In this document: piece by piece, positions 25,620 through 34,795 of the stretch
How positions within the stretch are numbered: position 1 is the stretch's first letter
How the letters are laid out: each line of letters begins with the position of its first letter
Source: Rheinheimera sp.
GTDB taxonomy: Bacteria; Pseudomonadota; Gammaproteobacteria; Enterobacterales; Alteromonadaceae
Length of the DNA: 64,000 nt
Assembly (NCBI GenBank): GCA_008015325.1
Contig: SSFI01000009.1
Location: 21,578 to 85,577, forward strand
Direction of reading: 5' to 3'
The notes under the pieces: generated by a model
Seen by the model: only the letters and a program-made list of their open reading frames with translations
Database searches by the model: none
What the model was told of the DNA's origin: nothing
Made by a program: the position numbers and the translations under genes

Positions 25620-26327
25620 TCAGCGGATCTGTGGCAGGTTGTCTTGGAAAAACTGGCTATTGTGCACGATATCCGACAGCGCCAGACCAAACGATTGCCT
25701 GATTTCGTTGGCCAGATGAGCGGCGTCATAAAAACCGGCCTGTAGCGCCAGCTCGGTAAAAGCCGGCGGATTTGGCGCTGCCAATGCGCGAAATACCCGC
25801 AGCAATTTTTGCCAGCGCAGATACTTCCGCAACGGCACACCGGTCTGCGCCTTAAACAGATGTAAAAACCGGCCTGGAGATAAGGCCACTTTGCCTGCCA
25901 GACTGTTGGCTGAGCAGTCAGATTCGGTCTGTGCCGTCTCGATCAATGCCAGCACCTGGCGGATGCGGTTGTCACTGATCTGCCGAAGTGCCGTCAGCGC
26001 CTGCAAAAATCCACTCAGATCCGACGATGAACCGCCGGCGATATGACGCTGTAACAAATGCTGCAGCTGAGTCTGGTATTGCACTGTGCAATCGGCATCG
26101 ATCAACACGGTCAGAAACAGCCCGGACTGCTCCGCAAACTGATGCGGGCGTTGCGAGGGGATAAAAATTTCCGTGGCCTGCTGCCAGTGCTCGTCCAGCC
26201 ACAACGAAAAAGGCTTTGCATCGAGGCTAAAAGTCCATTGATGCGCCAGATGGGCATGAACATCTGTATGCAGCGACACCGATTTGAGCACCGCGCAACC
26301 GTGGCTTAAATAAATCTGATGGTTCAT
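25620..26327 (-). CDS. AraC-family transcriptional regulator
   Basis: The 235-residue protein begins at ATG 26327 with an N-terminal cupin-like sensing region (HLAHQWTFSLDAKPFSLWLDEHW). It ends with a double helix-turn-helix: SLAGKVALSPGRFLHLFKAQTGVPLRKYLRWQKL and FTELALQAGFYDAAHLANEIRQSFGLALSDI. Both helices fit the AraC/XylS consensus. The effector and targets are unknown; the divergent MetA-like outer-membrane gene and the DUF3703 gene are candidates. Confidence 0.88.
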   Translation of the reverse strand: MNHQIYLSHGCAVLKSVSLHTDVHAHLAHQWTFSLDAKPFSLWLDEHWQQATEIFIPSQRPHQFAEQSGLFLTVLIDADCTVQYQTQLQHLLQRHIAGGSSSDLSGFLQALTALRQISDNRIRQVLALIETAQTESDCSANSLAGKVALSPGRFLHLFKAQTGVPLRKYLRWQKLLRVFRALAAPNPPAFTELALQAGFYDAAHLANEIRQSFGLALSDIVHNSQFFQDNLPQIR

Positions 26328-26452
26328 TTTTGCCTTTACGGCGACCTGTCTTGCTGACAATAAAACCCAGGTGCCGGCAAAATGCAAACACCGGCGATGC
26401 TGACAACCTCTGTTATGCTGTGATTATCAGCATTAAAAAACGCGGAGCCCCG

Positions 26453-27235
26453 ATGCCAATCTGCAGACGAACCCCAGCCCTTCCTATGTTGCCCGTAATC
26501 CGCGGTCGGCGGTTTGTACTGGTGGCCGCAGCTTCCATCACACTAGCCGGGCCAGTGCAGGCTGAAGTATCCTTTGACCGGCCCGGTATCGGTTTTGGTA
26601 CTACAGTGCTGGAGTCAGGCCAGTTCAGCTGGGAGCAAGGGCTGCCAGATTTCAGCCGCGACCGGCGTGATCGTCAGTCTGAACAGCTCTATACCGCCAG
26701 CACCTTGTGGCGGCTCGGGCTTGGCAAACGTGTTGAACTGCAGCTTGGCGCTGATTTGTTGAATCGCCAGAGCGGCAACCCGACCGAAACTGGTGCCGGT
26801 GATGCCAGTCTGGCACTGAAGTATGCCTTGCCGGACTTAAGCCCGCTCTGGAGCTGGGCACTGTTAGCAAGCTATAGCCACCCGACCGGACAACAACCTT
26901 TTCGCGCCGACCATCCCAGCCACAGTCTTGCCGTAAGCCTTGCCCGGGAACTCAGTGAAGGACGTTCTTTCGCCTGGTATCTGGACTACAGCAGCAGCGA
27001 CGGCGATGACAGCTGGACCTTTTCACCCAGCTACACCTTTTACAGCGACGCCGGATTCAGTGCCTACACTGAACTCGGCTTTAGCAGTGGCGCGGAGCAC
27101 AGCACCAATGCCGGTGCAGGTGGGGTCTGGCGGCTGTCGGCGCAGTTACAGCTGGACGTCTGGTTTTTGCGTGGCATCAGTCAGAATGCGACTGACTGGC
27201 AAGGGGGTTTTGGTATCGCCTGGACTCCGGACTAA
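26453..27235 (+). CDS. Outer-membrane protein of the Phenol_MetA_deg (transporter) family
   Basis: From ATG 26453 (GGAG 7 bases before) the protein has 260 residues. A signal peptide runs to about residue 39 (LAAASITLAGPVQA). The mature part is a run of amphipathic strands including RPGIGFGTTVLESGQFSWEQGL, LGADLLNRQSGNPTETGAGDASLALKYAL and YSHPTGQ, typical of MetA-pathway outer-membrane barrels. Substrate unknown. It converges with the KdpE-like gene 12 bases on. Confidence 0.7.
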   Translation: MPICRRTPALPMLPVIRGRRFVLVAAASITLAGPVQAEVSFDRPGIGFGTTVLESGQFSWEQGLPDFSRDRRDRQSEQLYTASTLWRLGLGKRVELQLGADLLNRQSGNPTETGAGDASLALKYALPDLSPLWSWALLASYSHPTGQQPFRADHPSHSLAVSLARELSEGRSFAWYLDYSSSDGDDSWTFSPSYTFYSDAGFSAYTELGFSSGAEHSTNAGAGGVWRLSAQLQLDVWFLRGISQNATDWQGGFGIAWTPD

Positions 27236-27247
27236 CGTCGCCGGCAG

Positions 27248-27931
27248 TTACAGGCACAAGCGATAACCAACCCCGGCTTCGGTTTTCAGATATTGTGGCG
27301 CGGCCGGATTGTCTTCCAGTTTTTGCCGCAGGCCAGCCATATGCACGCGGATGTATTCCGGCCTGTCCTGATAGGCCGCGCCCCAGACCTGGGTCAGGAT
27401 TTGGTTGTGCGTCAGCGCCGAGCCGGCGTGGCGCAACAGGCATAACAACATTTCATATTCGGTTTTGGTCAGATGCACCACAGTACCGGCTTTGTGCACC
27501 AGCCGCTGCACCGGGTCAATCCGTACAGCGCCAAAACTCAGCAGCGGGTTCTGACCATGGCGGGGCCGCAGCGCTGCGCGCAGTCTTGCCAGCAATTCAC
27601 CGGCACTGAAGGGTTTGGTCACATAGTCATTGGCACCACTGTCGAGTGCCGTGACTTTATCCTGCTCTTTACCACGGGCAGAAATCACAATGACCGGGAT
27701 GTCCGACCATTGCCGCAACTGGCGCAGCAGCTCAATACCATCGATGTCGGGCAAACCTAAATCCAGCAACAGCAGGTCAAACGCCTGACTGGCCAACAAT
27801 TGCAGGCCGGCCTGCCCTTCCGCACAGAGCTGCAGCGCATAACCCTGGCTTTGTAACAGCGTCTGCAAAAAACTCTGCATGCCAGCGTCATCCTCCAGCA
27901 CCAGGACCGAGGCAATCGTAGTTTTCATTGT
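27248..27931 (-). CDS. KdpE-like response regulator
   Basis: The 227-residue OmpR-family regulator has a receiver domain (VLVLEDDAGM, phospho-acceptor Asp in LLLLDLGLPDIDG, Lys in VTKPFSAGEL) and a winged-helix DNA-binding domain (LTKTEYEMLLCLLRHAGSALTHNQILTQVWG, then YIRVHMAGLRQKLE). The KdpE resemblance is strong. ATG 27931 overlaps the histidine-kinase stop by 7 bases; the track start 50 codons earlier lies inside the kinase. It probably controls the trkH operon in response to potassium or osmotic stress, as KdpE does for kdpFABC. Confidence 0.88.
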   Translation of the reverse strand, partial: TMKTTIASVLVLEDDAGMQSFLQTLLQSQGYALQLCAEGQAGLQLLASQAFDLLLLDLGLPDIDGIELLRQLRQWSDIPVIVISARGKEQDKVTALDSGANDYVTKPFSAGELLARLRAALRPRHGQNPLLSFGAVRIDPVQRLVHKAGTVVHLTKTEYEMLLCLLRHAGSALTHNQILTQVWGAAYQDRPEYIRVHMAGLRQKLEDNPAAPQYLKTEAGVGYRLCL

Positions 27932-28971
27932 GGCCACTCCAGCAAGGCGGTGACGCCGCGCTCGTTCGTATCCAGTGCAAAACGGCCCTGATGCAGCGCC
28001 GCAACGGTCTGACAAATCCGTAAGCCCAGGCCAGTGCCGCTGTCGCGCTGTACGGTATGTTTCCGTCCCGGCGAATTGCACAAACGCAGCTGATACCAGC
28101 CGTTCGCAGCATTTAACTGCAGCTGATACGGCGGTGCGCCATGACGTAATGCGTTTTCCAGCATATTGGCCAGCGCCATTTCAAGCAGTTCAGCATCGCC
28201 GCTGAACAACTGCTCGTCGGCATTCAGCTTTTGCTGACAGATAGGTGCCAACAAGGCGGCATCTTCCGGCCGGCGCGCCAGGGCGCCGGCCATTAAATCA
28301 GCGGCACTGAATGAAGTACGACGCAGCGAATCGCCCATCAGCTGCGCTTTACTCAGCTCCAGCACTTTTTCAAAATGCTGATTGAGCAGCAAACTTTGCT
28401 GATAGATATTTTGCGCCTGCTGCCGGCGCTGCTCGTCGGACAGTTGCAACGCATCGTCTGACAGCATGCTGGATGCGCCCATAATAGTGGCCAGCGGCGT
28501 GCGCAGGTCATGCGACAGACTGCGCAGCAGCACGGCACGCTGTTGTTCCAGCTCGACCTGCAGCTGCTGCCGGGCGCTGTATTCCTGCTGCCGGCGTAGC
28601 CGGTCTGCCAGGTAGCTGATAAAAAGCCCAAAGGCAGCCATGACAAAGAAGCTGATAAAGTTGTTGGTGTCGTGCACGTCCAGCGTGTAATACGGCGGTA
28701 CAAAACACCAGTTCAGTAGCAGCACCGACCATAAGGTCGTCAGCAGCGCCGGCGTTTTACCAAACTGCAACGCCATCGCGCTGATCCACAGCAACATCAG
28801 CATCGCCACATCGGTCGGACTGACTGCAGAACGCAGCGGTAATAGCAGCACACAACCGAGCAGCGGCAGCAGCAGGATGCCGCCGGCTGACCATAGCCAA
28901 TAAGCCGCAGTATTGGGCTTTACCGGTTTTCCGGCCAACACTGAACTGAATTGCTGCCAGCCCACCCACAT
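27925..28971 (-). CDS. KdpD-like sensor histidine kinase (short form)
   Basis: The 348-residue kinase has four membrane helices in a DUF4118 domain (about 25-120), a coiled linker, and the transmitter: phospho-His in LSHDLRTPLATIMGASSML, N box NMLENALRHG, and GTGLGL. It lacks the N-terminal KdpD and Usp domains, so it is only the C-terminal half of a classical KdpD. It lies 3 bases behind trkH and overlaps the regulator, making one operon. Sensing is probably through the membrane domain. Confidence 0.88.
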   Translation of the reverse strand: MWVGWQQFSSVLAGKPVKPNTAAYWLWSAGGILLLPLLGCVLLLPLRSAVSPTDVAMLMLLWISAMALQFGKTPALLTTLWSVLLLNWCFVPPYYTLDVHDTNNFISFFVMAAFGLFISYLADRLRRQQEYSARQQLQVELEQQRAVLLRSLSHDLRTPLATIMGASSMLSDDALQLSDEQRRQQAQNIYQQSLLLNQHFEKVLELSKAQLMGDSLRRTSFSAADLMAGALARRPEDAALLAPICQQKLNADEQLFSGDAELLEMALANMLENALRHGAPPYQLQLNAANGWYQLRLCNSPGRKHTVQRDSGTGLGLRICQTVAALHQGRFALDTNERGVTALLEWPQ

Positions 28972-28974
28972 GCC

Positions 28975-30453
28975 TCAATACCGCCAGTACGACGGAGTAA
29001 ATAACACCACCAGCGTCAGAATTTCGAGCCGGCCCAATAACATACCTAAACTTAACCACCATTTGGCGCCATCTGGCAAGCTGGCAAAGTTACCGGCCGG
29101 ACCAATAATAGTGCCCAATCCCGGCCCCACGTTGGCCACCGCCGTTGCGGCGCCGGTCAGCGCGGTTACCACATCTAATTCATAAAACGACAACATCAGC
29201 GCGATAAAGCCAATGCTGGCAAAGTAGATAAAACAAAACGCCAGCACGTTACCGAGCAGCTGGTCGTCAACCGATTTACCGCCATATTTCTGGCTCCACA
29301 CCGCTTTGGGATGGATCAGCAGTTTCAGCTGTTTCACCAGCAACATCGCCGCCAACTGGATGCGAAAAATCTTCAGGCCACCGGAAGTGGAACCGGAACA
29401 AGCACCGGCAAAAGTGATGTAAAAGAATAACATCACCGCCATATTGCCCCATAAGGTGTAATCCTCAGAAGCAAAACCGCAAGTAGTGATAATAGAGACA
29501 ACATTAAACAGGCTATGCGTCAGCGCTTCAAAAGCATCGCGTGCATTATGTGTCACCTGATAATACGTGAGCAAAGCGGTACAAAAAGCCACAATCAGTA
29601 AAAAGGCCCGGACTTGCGAGTCTTTCCACAGCGCTTTGCGATCGCCTTTAACCATACTGATAAACAGCACAAAAGGCATGGCCGCCAGCAACATAAAAAA
29701 GCTGCTGAGCCAATAAATTTGCGGCATCTCTTTATACACACCAAAAGAAGCATCGTAGTTAGCAAAACCACCGGTGGCGACAGTCGCCATCATATGGGTG
29801 ATAGCATCAAAACCATTCATGCCTGCCAGATAATAACTGATGGCAGTGATCAGACTCAGCACCAGATACACGCCACCAATGGCCGCTGACATCGACGAAC
29901 TGCGCGGCAGGATTTTCTCGGAGGTGTCAGAACTCTCGGTTTTAAATAAGCGCATCCCACCTATTTTCAGCGCCGGCAAAATTGCAATCGCCATCACAAT
30001 AATGCCTATACCGCCAATCCAGTTCAGAATGGATCTCCAGTACAAAATGCCTTTGGGCATATTGTCGAGGCCCGAGTACACGGTTGAACCCGTGGTGGTA
30101 ATGCCGGAGACGGTCTCAAACCAGGCATTGGTAAAGCTGGAATCAGGCATAATCAGCCAGAAAGGTAACGCCGAAAACACACAGATAATCAGCCAGCTTA
30201 ACGTGGTCAGCAAAAACAACTGGCGTTGTTTCATCGCGACCGCATCCCGCCCCAGCAGTGTCAGGCTATAGCCGACGATCACACAAATAGCCGCTGTGCC
30301 GAGGAAAGTCCAGAAACTGTTTTCGTTGAAATACACCGACACGGCAGCACCTGACAGGTGCACCAGCGCCAACAGCAACAACAAATAACCCAACACTTTA
30401 TAAATCAGCAGGCGACCACTGGCACGCGGGCCCTGCACAGCGAAACCGGACAT
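28975..30453 (-). CDS. trkH: TrkH-family potassium uptake protein
   Basis: The 492-residue membrane protein has the four pore-loop repeats of the TrkH/KtrB fold: TGSTVYSGL, ATGGFANYD, TTCGFASED and ANVGPGLG, each with the Gly of the selectivity filter. It takes up K+ across the inner membrane, normally with a TrkA-type regulatory subunit, which is not encoded here. The two next genes encode a KdpDE-like system, so expression is probably coupled to potassium sensing. The ATG 30453 start is near GTGAG. Confidence 0.92.
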   Translation of the reverse strand: MSGFAVQGPRASGRLLIYKVLGYLLLLLALVHLSGAAVSVYFNENSFWTFLGTAAICVIVGYSLTLLGRDAVAMKQRQLFLLTTLSWLIICVFSALPFWLIMPDSSFTNAWFETVSGITTTGSTVYSGLDNMPKGILYWRSILNWIGGIGIIVMAIAILPALKIGGMRLFKTESSDTSEKILPRSSSMSAAIGGVYLVLSLITAISYYLAGMNGFDAITHMMATVATGGFANYDASFGVYKEMPQIYWLSSFFMLLAAMPFVLFISMVKGDRKALWKDSQVRAFLLIVAFCTALLTYYQVTHNARDAFEALTHSLFNVVSIITTCGFASEDYTLWGNMAVMLFFYITFAGACSGSTSGGLKIFRIQLAAMLLVKQLKLLIHPKAVWSQKYGGKSVDDQLLGNVLAFCFIYFASIGFIALMLSFYELDVVTALTGAATAVANVGPGLGTIIGPAGNFASLPDGAKWWLSLGMLLGRLEILTLVVLFTPSYWRY

Positions 30454-30568
30454 CGGCTCACACCTGTTCAGACTCAGACTGATAGTCTAAAAGAGCGTTC
30501 TGTCGCACTTTATAAAGAATGTATAAGGATTTGCAGTTATTGATGCTGAGCAGTTGTATGACAACAAT

Positions 30569-31297
30569 TCACGGCTGCGGCACCGTATCGCGGGTTAACA
30601 ACTGACGCAGCGCCGGGTGCAGCGTCGGGCCGCCTGCCAGATAGTCGGTCAGGCTGGCGACTTGTGGTCCCGTGACATAATCCTGCGGCGGCACCTGCAA
30701 AATCGCCATACGGCGGCGAAAATCCTCCGCCGCCACCGCGATAAACTGCACCCGTTTGGCCAGCAACAGCCGCTCGACGCTGGTTTGCGCTGTTAAACGG
30801 ACTTCCATTATCTGCTCTTTAGTAAAGCCACGTAAGCGCAGCATTTCACAGTGGGCCGACTGCGCCGGGCAGGCTATTGTCAGTCCAGGCTGCTGTTGCA
30901 GTTGCTTGAGACTTTTGTGACGCAGTGGCTGGTCTGCCAGCGTATATAAATGCAAGTTACTGGTTTCATTGGGAAACAGCCATAGATAACGCTGTTCTCT
31001 GGATGGCGTGCGGGCGATTTTATACACCAAAGCGTCAGAGCGACGAGCCACCTCCGCCAGCGCTTTAGGCCAGGACACATATTGAATATCGTATCGCAGC
31101 GCCGGAAACTGCGCCAATTGCCGGCGTAAACGTTGAGTGGCGGCACTTTCGGTGCAATCTGGCGCCGGCATTTCTTCGGTGATCAGATAAATCTGCGCGC
31201 GCGGCAGGCTGGCCAGCGGTGGTTCAGCGGCATGCAGTCCAGGCTCCCAGCCGATGACACAGAGCCAGCCAAGCCAGGCGACACAAAATCCTTTCAT
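30569..31297 (-). CDS. Orphan periplasmic substrate-binding protein
   Basis: The 242-residue protein has a signal peptide (about 1-23, ending GLHAAEP) and a solute-binding-like fold: YDIQYVSWPKALAEVARRSDALVYKIARTPSREQRYLW and later VERLLLAKRVQFIAVAAEDFRRRM. It belongs to the same broad type as the genes at 18900 and 61498. No transporter partner is encoded nearby. A short Pro end follows. Ligand and partner are unknown; a sensory role is possible. Confidence 0.65.
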   Translation of the reverse strand: MKGFCVAWLGWLCVIGWEPGLHAAEPPLASLPRAQIYLITEEMPAPDCTESAATQRLRRQLAQFPALRYDIQYVSWPKALAEVARRSDALVYKIARTPSREQRYLWLFPNETSNLHLYTLADQPLRHKSLKQLQQQPGLTIACPAQSAHCEMLRLRGFTKEQIMEVRLTAQTSVERLLLAKRVQFIAVAAEDFRRRMAILQVPPQDYVTGPQVASLTDYLAGGPTLHPALRQLLTRDTVPQP

Positions 31298-31481
31298 CTG
31301 AAACCTACGGCAGTCAGTGCTTGTGTCATGTCATGATGCAGTATTCGTTCGGCATGCTGTAACCAGCACATCATGACTGTTTAATTCAGCACATCCGTTT
31401 CACCGACGCCAGTCCAAAACTGGTTTTTACTGCAACTTGAGTTTTACTCAACTGAAGATTCGAAAAAATTCATTTAAATTT

Positions 31482-31505
31482 AGATGGCCAGCCATCCAAA
31501 CATCT
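31482..31505 (+). promoter_or_regulatory. Tandem MetJ-like boxes over the promoter of the MTHFR-family gene
   Basis: AGATGGCC, AGCCATCC and AAACATCT are three adjoining 8-base units with 5, 5 and 6 matches to the MetJ box AGACGTCT. A TATACT at 31507-31512 could be the -10 element, which MetJ bound here would block. The start codon is 41 bases beyond the boxes. Confidence 0.5.
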
Positions 31506-31545
31506 GTATACTTAGCCATATCAGCTTCTATCAGAGATTTCGATT

Positions 31546-32502
31546 ATGCCGCTCAGTCTGCAGCAAAAAATTCAGGACCCAAGCCAAGGGGTATACCTGA
31601 TTGGTACAACGCCGCCAAAGGCCGGCACTGCTGCGGATAAAACTGAACGTATCGCCGGTAAACTGCTGAAGCGTTTAAATGAAATCGAGTTCGACGGTTT
31701 AGTGGTGTACGACATTCAGGATGAAAGCAGCCGCGTCAGCAGTGAACGGCCTTTCCCGTTTCACGCCACACTGGATCCACGCGATTACAGCCTGCTGCTG
31801 CGTAAACTGGCACGCCGCGACGTCATCACGTACAAGTCGGTAGCGCAGCGCGATGCCGCCGAGTTTCGTGACTGGCTCGGCGAAACAGCGCGGGATTATC
31901 AGCTGCAAAATTTGGTGCTGGTTGGCAGCCCGTCTTCCAACGGCACTATTAAACTGAGCCTGGCTGATGCCTACCGCGAGCTGGCCGAACACCCGGCCGA
32001 GGTCTATCTGGGTGGTGTCGCCATCGCCGAACGCCACGCCAGCAAAGGTAATGAGCATCAGCGCCTGATTGAAAAATCAGCCCAGGGTTGCCAGTTTTTT
32101 ATCACCCAGGCGGTGTACAACGCCCAGGCCACTATTGATTTACTGACCAGCTACGCCCGCTGCTGCCGCCAGCAAGGCCTGACGCCAAACCGCATTATTC
32201 TGACCTTCACGCCCTGCGGCGGTGAACAGACCTTAGATTTTATGCAGTGGCTCGGCATTTCAGTACCACTCGCTGCGCGTTACCGTATTCTGGATGCAGA
32301 AAATCCGCTGAATGAATCCATCCGCTTATGCCGCGACAACCTGCAGCAAATCCTGCAGCACTGCGCGAGCCTGGATATTCCACTGGGTTTGAACGTTGAG
32401 AGTCTGACCAACAGACGCGAAGAGATCGACGCTTCTGTATTGTTGTTCCGCCTGCTCAAGGCCACCATGGAGTTGCATCTGGCAGAGAAGCAAGTGGCCT
32501 GA
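31546..32502 (+). CDS. Methylenetetrahydrofolate reductase-family protein
   Basis: The 318-residue protein is of a size and general pattern that fits the MTHFR TIM barrel: YLIGTTPPKAGTAADKTERIAGKL at the start, FDGLVVYDIQDES, LQNLVLVGSPSSNG, VYLGGVAIAERH, GCQFFITQAVYNA and GLNVESLTNRREEIDASVLLFRLLKATM near the end. It is divergent from E. coli MetF, so an authentic reductase function is not certain; it may use a related folate or methyl donor. MetJ-like boxes in the promoter support a methionine link. Palindromic element copy B follows its stop. Confidence 0.6.
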   Translation: MPLSLQQKIQDPSQGVYLIGTTPPKAGTAADKTERIAGKLLKRLNEIEFDGLVVYDIQDESSRVSSERPFPFHATLDPRDYSLLLRKLARRDVITYKSVAQRDAAEFRDWLGETARDYQLQNLVLVGSPSSNGTIKLSLADAYRELAEHPAEVYLGGVAIAERHASKGNEHQRLIEKSAQGCQFFITQAVYNAQATIDLLTSYARCCRQQGLTPNRIILTFTPCGGEQTLDFMQWLGISVPLAARYRILDAENPLNESIRLCRDNLQQILQHCASLDIPLGLNVESLTNRREEIDASVLLFRLLKATMELHLAEKQVA

Positions 32503-32522
32503 CGTTTCTGCGCTGACGCTGG

Positions 32523-32638
32523 TTTTTGCCCTGCGGGCGGCGGTGTCCGGTGCCTGAATCATTTTTTCCTGCTGCTTCAAGTCCGCTTAGCAAAGAGGTA
32601 AAAGTGATTAATTAAAACAAACCCGCCCGCAGGGCAAA
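32523..32638 (+). repeat. GCCCTGCGGGCGGC palindromic element, copy B
   Basis: TTTTTGCCCTGCGGGCGGC and CCGCCCGCAGGGCAAAA enclose about 80 bases with ATCATTTTTTCCT and TTAGCAAAG. It starts 20 bases behind the stop of the MTHFR-family gene and lies in the same orientation. The gap 32503-32763 holds nothing else I can support. Confidence 0.85.
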
Positions 32639-32763
32639 ATCCCATCCCTCACCCCACTCATCCCAGCACCAACAGAGCAACCGACAGACACTGACGACAA
32701 TCCACAACCAGCATGGTACTTTCAATACAAGCACCTGATCACAATCACATTTCCGGGACTTCC

Positions 32764-33948
32764 ATGAACCTGTCGCCGCCAGGCCAATCCGTTGGCCAAT
32801 CTTCCCGCCATAGCGGGCTGGACCTGTTACGCGCCTGCGCTATCTTGCTGGTGTTTATGTATCACTATATGGTGTTTGTCAGTGGCGAGCCGACTTTTGG
32901 CTGGCTGAGCCGGATCGGCTGGGTTGGTGTGGATCTGTTTTTTGTTTTGTCCGGTTATCTGATTGGTAATCAACTGTTTAAAGGCCTCTCGCAGGGGAAA
33001 CAGCTGTCGTTCCGGCGTTTTTACTGGCGTCGGGCGCTGCGGACCTGGCCGGTGTTCTGGCTGGTGCTGGCCGCATTTTTCCTGCTACCTGAGCTCATGG
33101 GCGGCAACCAGCCGCCAGCGCTGTGGCGTTTTCTGACCTTTACGCAAAATTACCAGCTGATGCCGGGCACCGCCTTTTCGCACGCCTGGTCTTTGTGTAT
33201 CGAGGAGCAGTTTTATTTCCTGCTGCCGCTGGTGGCTTTTCTCTGTCTGCGACTGAGCGGCAAAGTACAACACGCGTTTTATTTGATCGGCGCTTTGATA
33301 ATGGCAGCTGTTTGTTATCGTTATCAGATGTGGCAGTTATATGGCTTGGAGGCAGATGGCCAGACCCGCTATTTTAATGCCTTTATTTATTATTCTAGCT
33401 TTGCGCGGATGGACGAGCTGTTGCCCGGATTGTCGGTAGCTTTGTTTAAAAATGCCTATCCGACGCGTTGGGCTGCGCTGGCGCAACATCAGCAAAAACT
33501 GCAGCTGATCGGCTTTGGTACTGTGGCGCTGATGCTGTATCTGCTGCTCAATTTCGCTTATATCAAAGGCGAGGGCTATGGCTTTTTTGCCACAGTATTT
33601 GGTTATTCTTTGTTGGCCATGGCGTTTGCACTGCTGCTGATGAGTGCACTGCAACCGGGCAGTCTGCTGGCGCGCTGGCAGGTGCCGGGCGTTGCCACGC
33701 TGGCGCTTTGGTCCTATTCGCTCTATCTGGTGCATAAACCCATTGGTTTTATCATTAACCAACAGGCTGAAATACAAGACTGGTCCGGCAGCACAGTGTT
33801 ATTGCTGAATATTATCCTGTCACTGGCTGTCAGCGCCCTGCTGTACAAGCTGGTCGAAACACCGGCCATGGCACTGCGTGACCGTGTGTATCCGGATATT
33901 TTCCGCCCCGCCCTTGCAGCTGCCCCCGGAGCCAAAGCCACAGGCTGA
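32764..33948 (+). CDS. Acyltransferase 3 family membrane protein (OafA/YrhL type)
   Basis: The 394-residue protein has about ten membrane helices and the family motifs: RHSGLDLLRACAILLVFMYHY at the start (the catalytic-type His), then WVGVDLFFVLSGYLIG, RFYWRRALRTWPVFW and HAWSLCIEEQFYFLLPL. Such enzymes transfer acyl groups to surface sugars or other envelope molecules. The acceptor is unknown; no glycan cluster is nearby. ATG 32764 is chosen over the track start because the motif begins shortly after it. Its ribosome site is weak. Confidence 0.88.
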   Translation: MNLSPPGQSVGQSSRHSGLDLLRACAILLVFMYHYMVFVSGEPTFGWLSRIGWVGVDLFFVLSGYLIGNQLFKGLSQGKQLSFRRFYWRRALRTWPVFWLVLAAFFLLPELMGGNQPPALWRFLTFTQNYQLMPGTAFSHAWSLCIEEQFYFLLPLVAFLCLRLSGKVQHAFYLIGALIMAAVCYRYQMWQLYGLEADGQTRYFNAFIYYSSFARMDELLPGLSVALFKNAYPTRWAALAQHQQKLQLIGFGTVALMLYLLLNFAYIKGEGYGFFATVFGYSLLAMAFALLLMSALQPGSLLARWQVPGVATLALWSYSLYLVHKPIGFIINQQAEIQDWSGSTVLLLNIILSLAVSALLYKLVETPAMALRDRVYPDIFRPALAAAPGAKATG

Positions 33949-34061
33949 GCGTTTTCAGCAAAAATTCCGGCTGGCGCGAAACCTTGCGCCAGCGCAACTT
34001 TGTTGCGGATAACACCAATCCACAGCAGAAAGCTGCTGACAAAACCTTCACACAATCATAC

Positions 34062-34080
34062 AATGCGAATCATTCTCATA
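34062..34080. promoter_or_regulatory. Fur box before tonB
   Basis: AATGCGAATCATTCTCATA matches the Fur consensus at 12 of the 15 central positions (TGATAATCATTATCA against TGCGAATCATTCTCA). It ends 16 bases before the tonB start codon, so Fur bound here should repress the operon in iron-rich cells. Confidence 0.8.
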
Positions 34081-34096
34081 TGCTTTAAGTTTTATC

Positions 34097-34750
34097 ATGT
34101 CGCGCGGAACTGCCGGAGTCTTTGTGTTGTTGTTATTGCTGCATCTTGGCGCTATTGCGGCGTTAATGCAGGCAGATGCCGCGATCACAGAACCCAAAAT
34201 CGACATGGAGCCGCCAAAGCTGCAGGGTGTATTGATTGCGCCTGAACCGAAAATTGCGCCACCGCCGCCCAAAGCAGAGCCTGAGCCGCAAAAACCACAG
34301 CCTAAGCCGAAAAAACCGCGGCTGAAACCACAGACCAAACCAACACAAAAAACACCACCGCCGGTTGCTAAAGCCGCGGCCGCTGCGCCGGTGCAGGCTC
34401 CCAGTAAAGCGCTGAGCCAGAAAGCGGCCAGCAGCAGCCCGGCCAAAACCGCTGAGCCGACCACACAACTCCCCAGCGCTGACGCCGCCGGCCTCAACAA
34501 CAAAGCGCCGGTGTACCCGATGTTGTCGCGTAAACGCAAAGAACAGGGCACGGTCTGGCTGTTATTGCTGGTCAGTAAAGAAGGCATGGTCACTGAATTA
34601 AAACTGAAGAAAACCAGTGGCTTTGACCGGCTGGATCAGGCGGCGCTGCAGGCAGTGAAAAAATGGAAATTCCAGCCAGCGCGTAAACAAGGCCAGGCTA
34701 TTGATTATTGGTATGAATTACCGCTGAAGTTTTCGCTGCAGCAGGGTTAA
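34097..34750 (+). CDS. tonB: TonB energy-transducing protein
   Basis: TonB passes proton-motive energy from the inner membrane to outer-membrane receptors. The 217-residue protein has one N-terminal membrane anchor (about 6-24), a Pro/Lys-rich spacer (about 35-95) with PPPPKAEPEPQKPQPKPKKP, and a C-terminal domain with YPMLSRKRKEQGTVWLLLLVSKEG, TSGFDRLDQAALQAVKKWKF. The Fur box just upstream and exbB-exbD behind it fit an iron-uptake unit. The ribosome site is weak. No receptor gene is in the window. Confidence 0.92.
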   Translation: MSRGTAGVFVLLLLLHLGAIAALMQADAAITEPKIDMEPPKLQGVLIAPEPKIAPPPPKAEPEPQKPQPKPKKPRLKPQTKPTQKTPPPVAKAAAAAPVQAPSKALSQKAASSSPAKTAEPTTQLPSADAAGLNNKAPVYPMLSRKRKEQGTVWLLLLVSKEGMVTELKLKKTSGFDRLDQAALQAVKKWKFQPARKQGQAIDYWYELPLKFSLQQG

Positions 34751-34795
34751 CGCAGATTTTGGCGCAAAGCGCCACGTTATTCACAGGAGAACATC

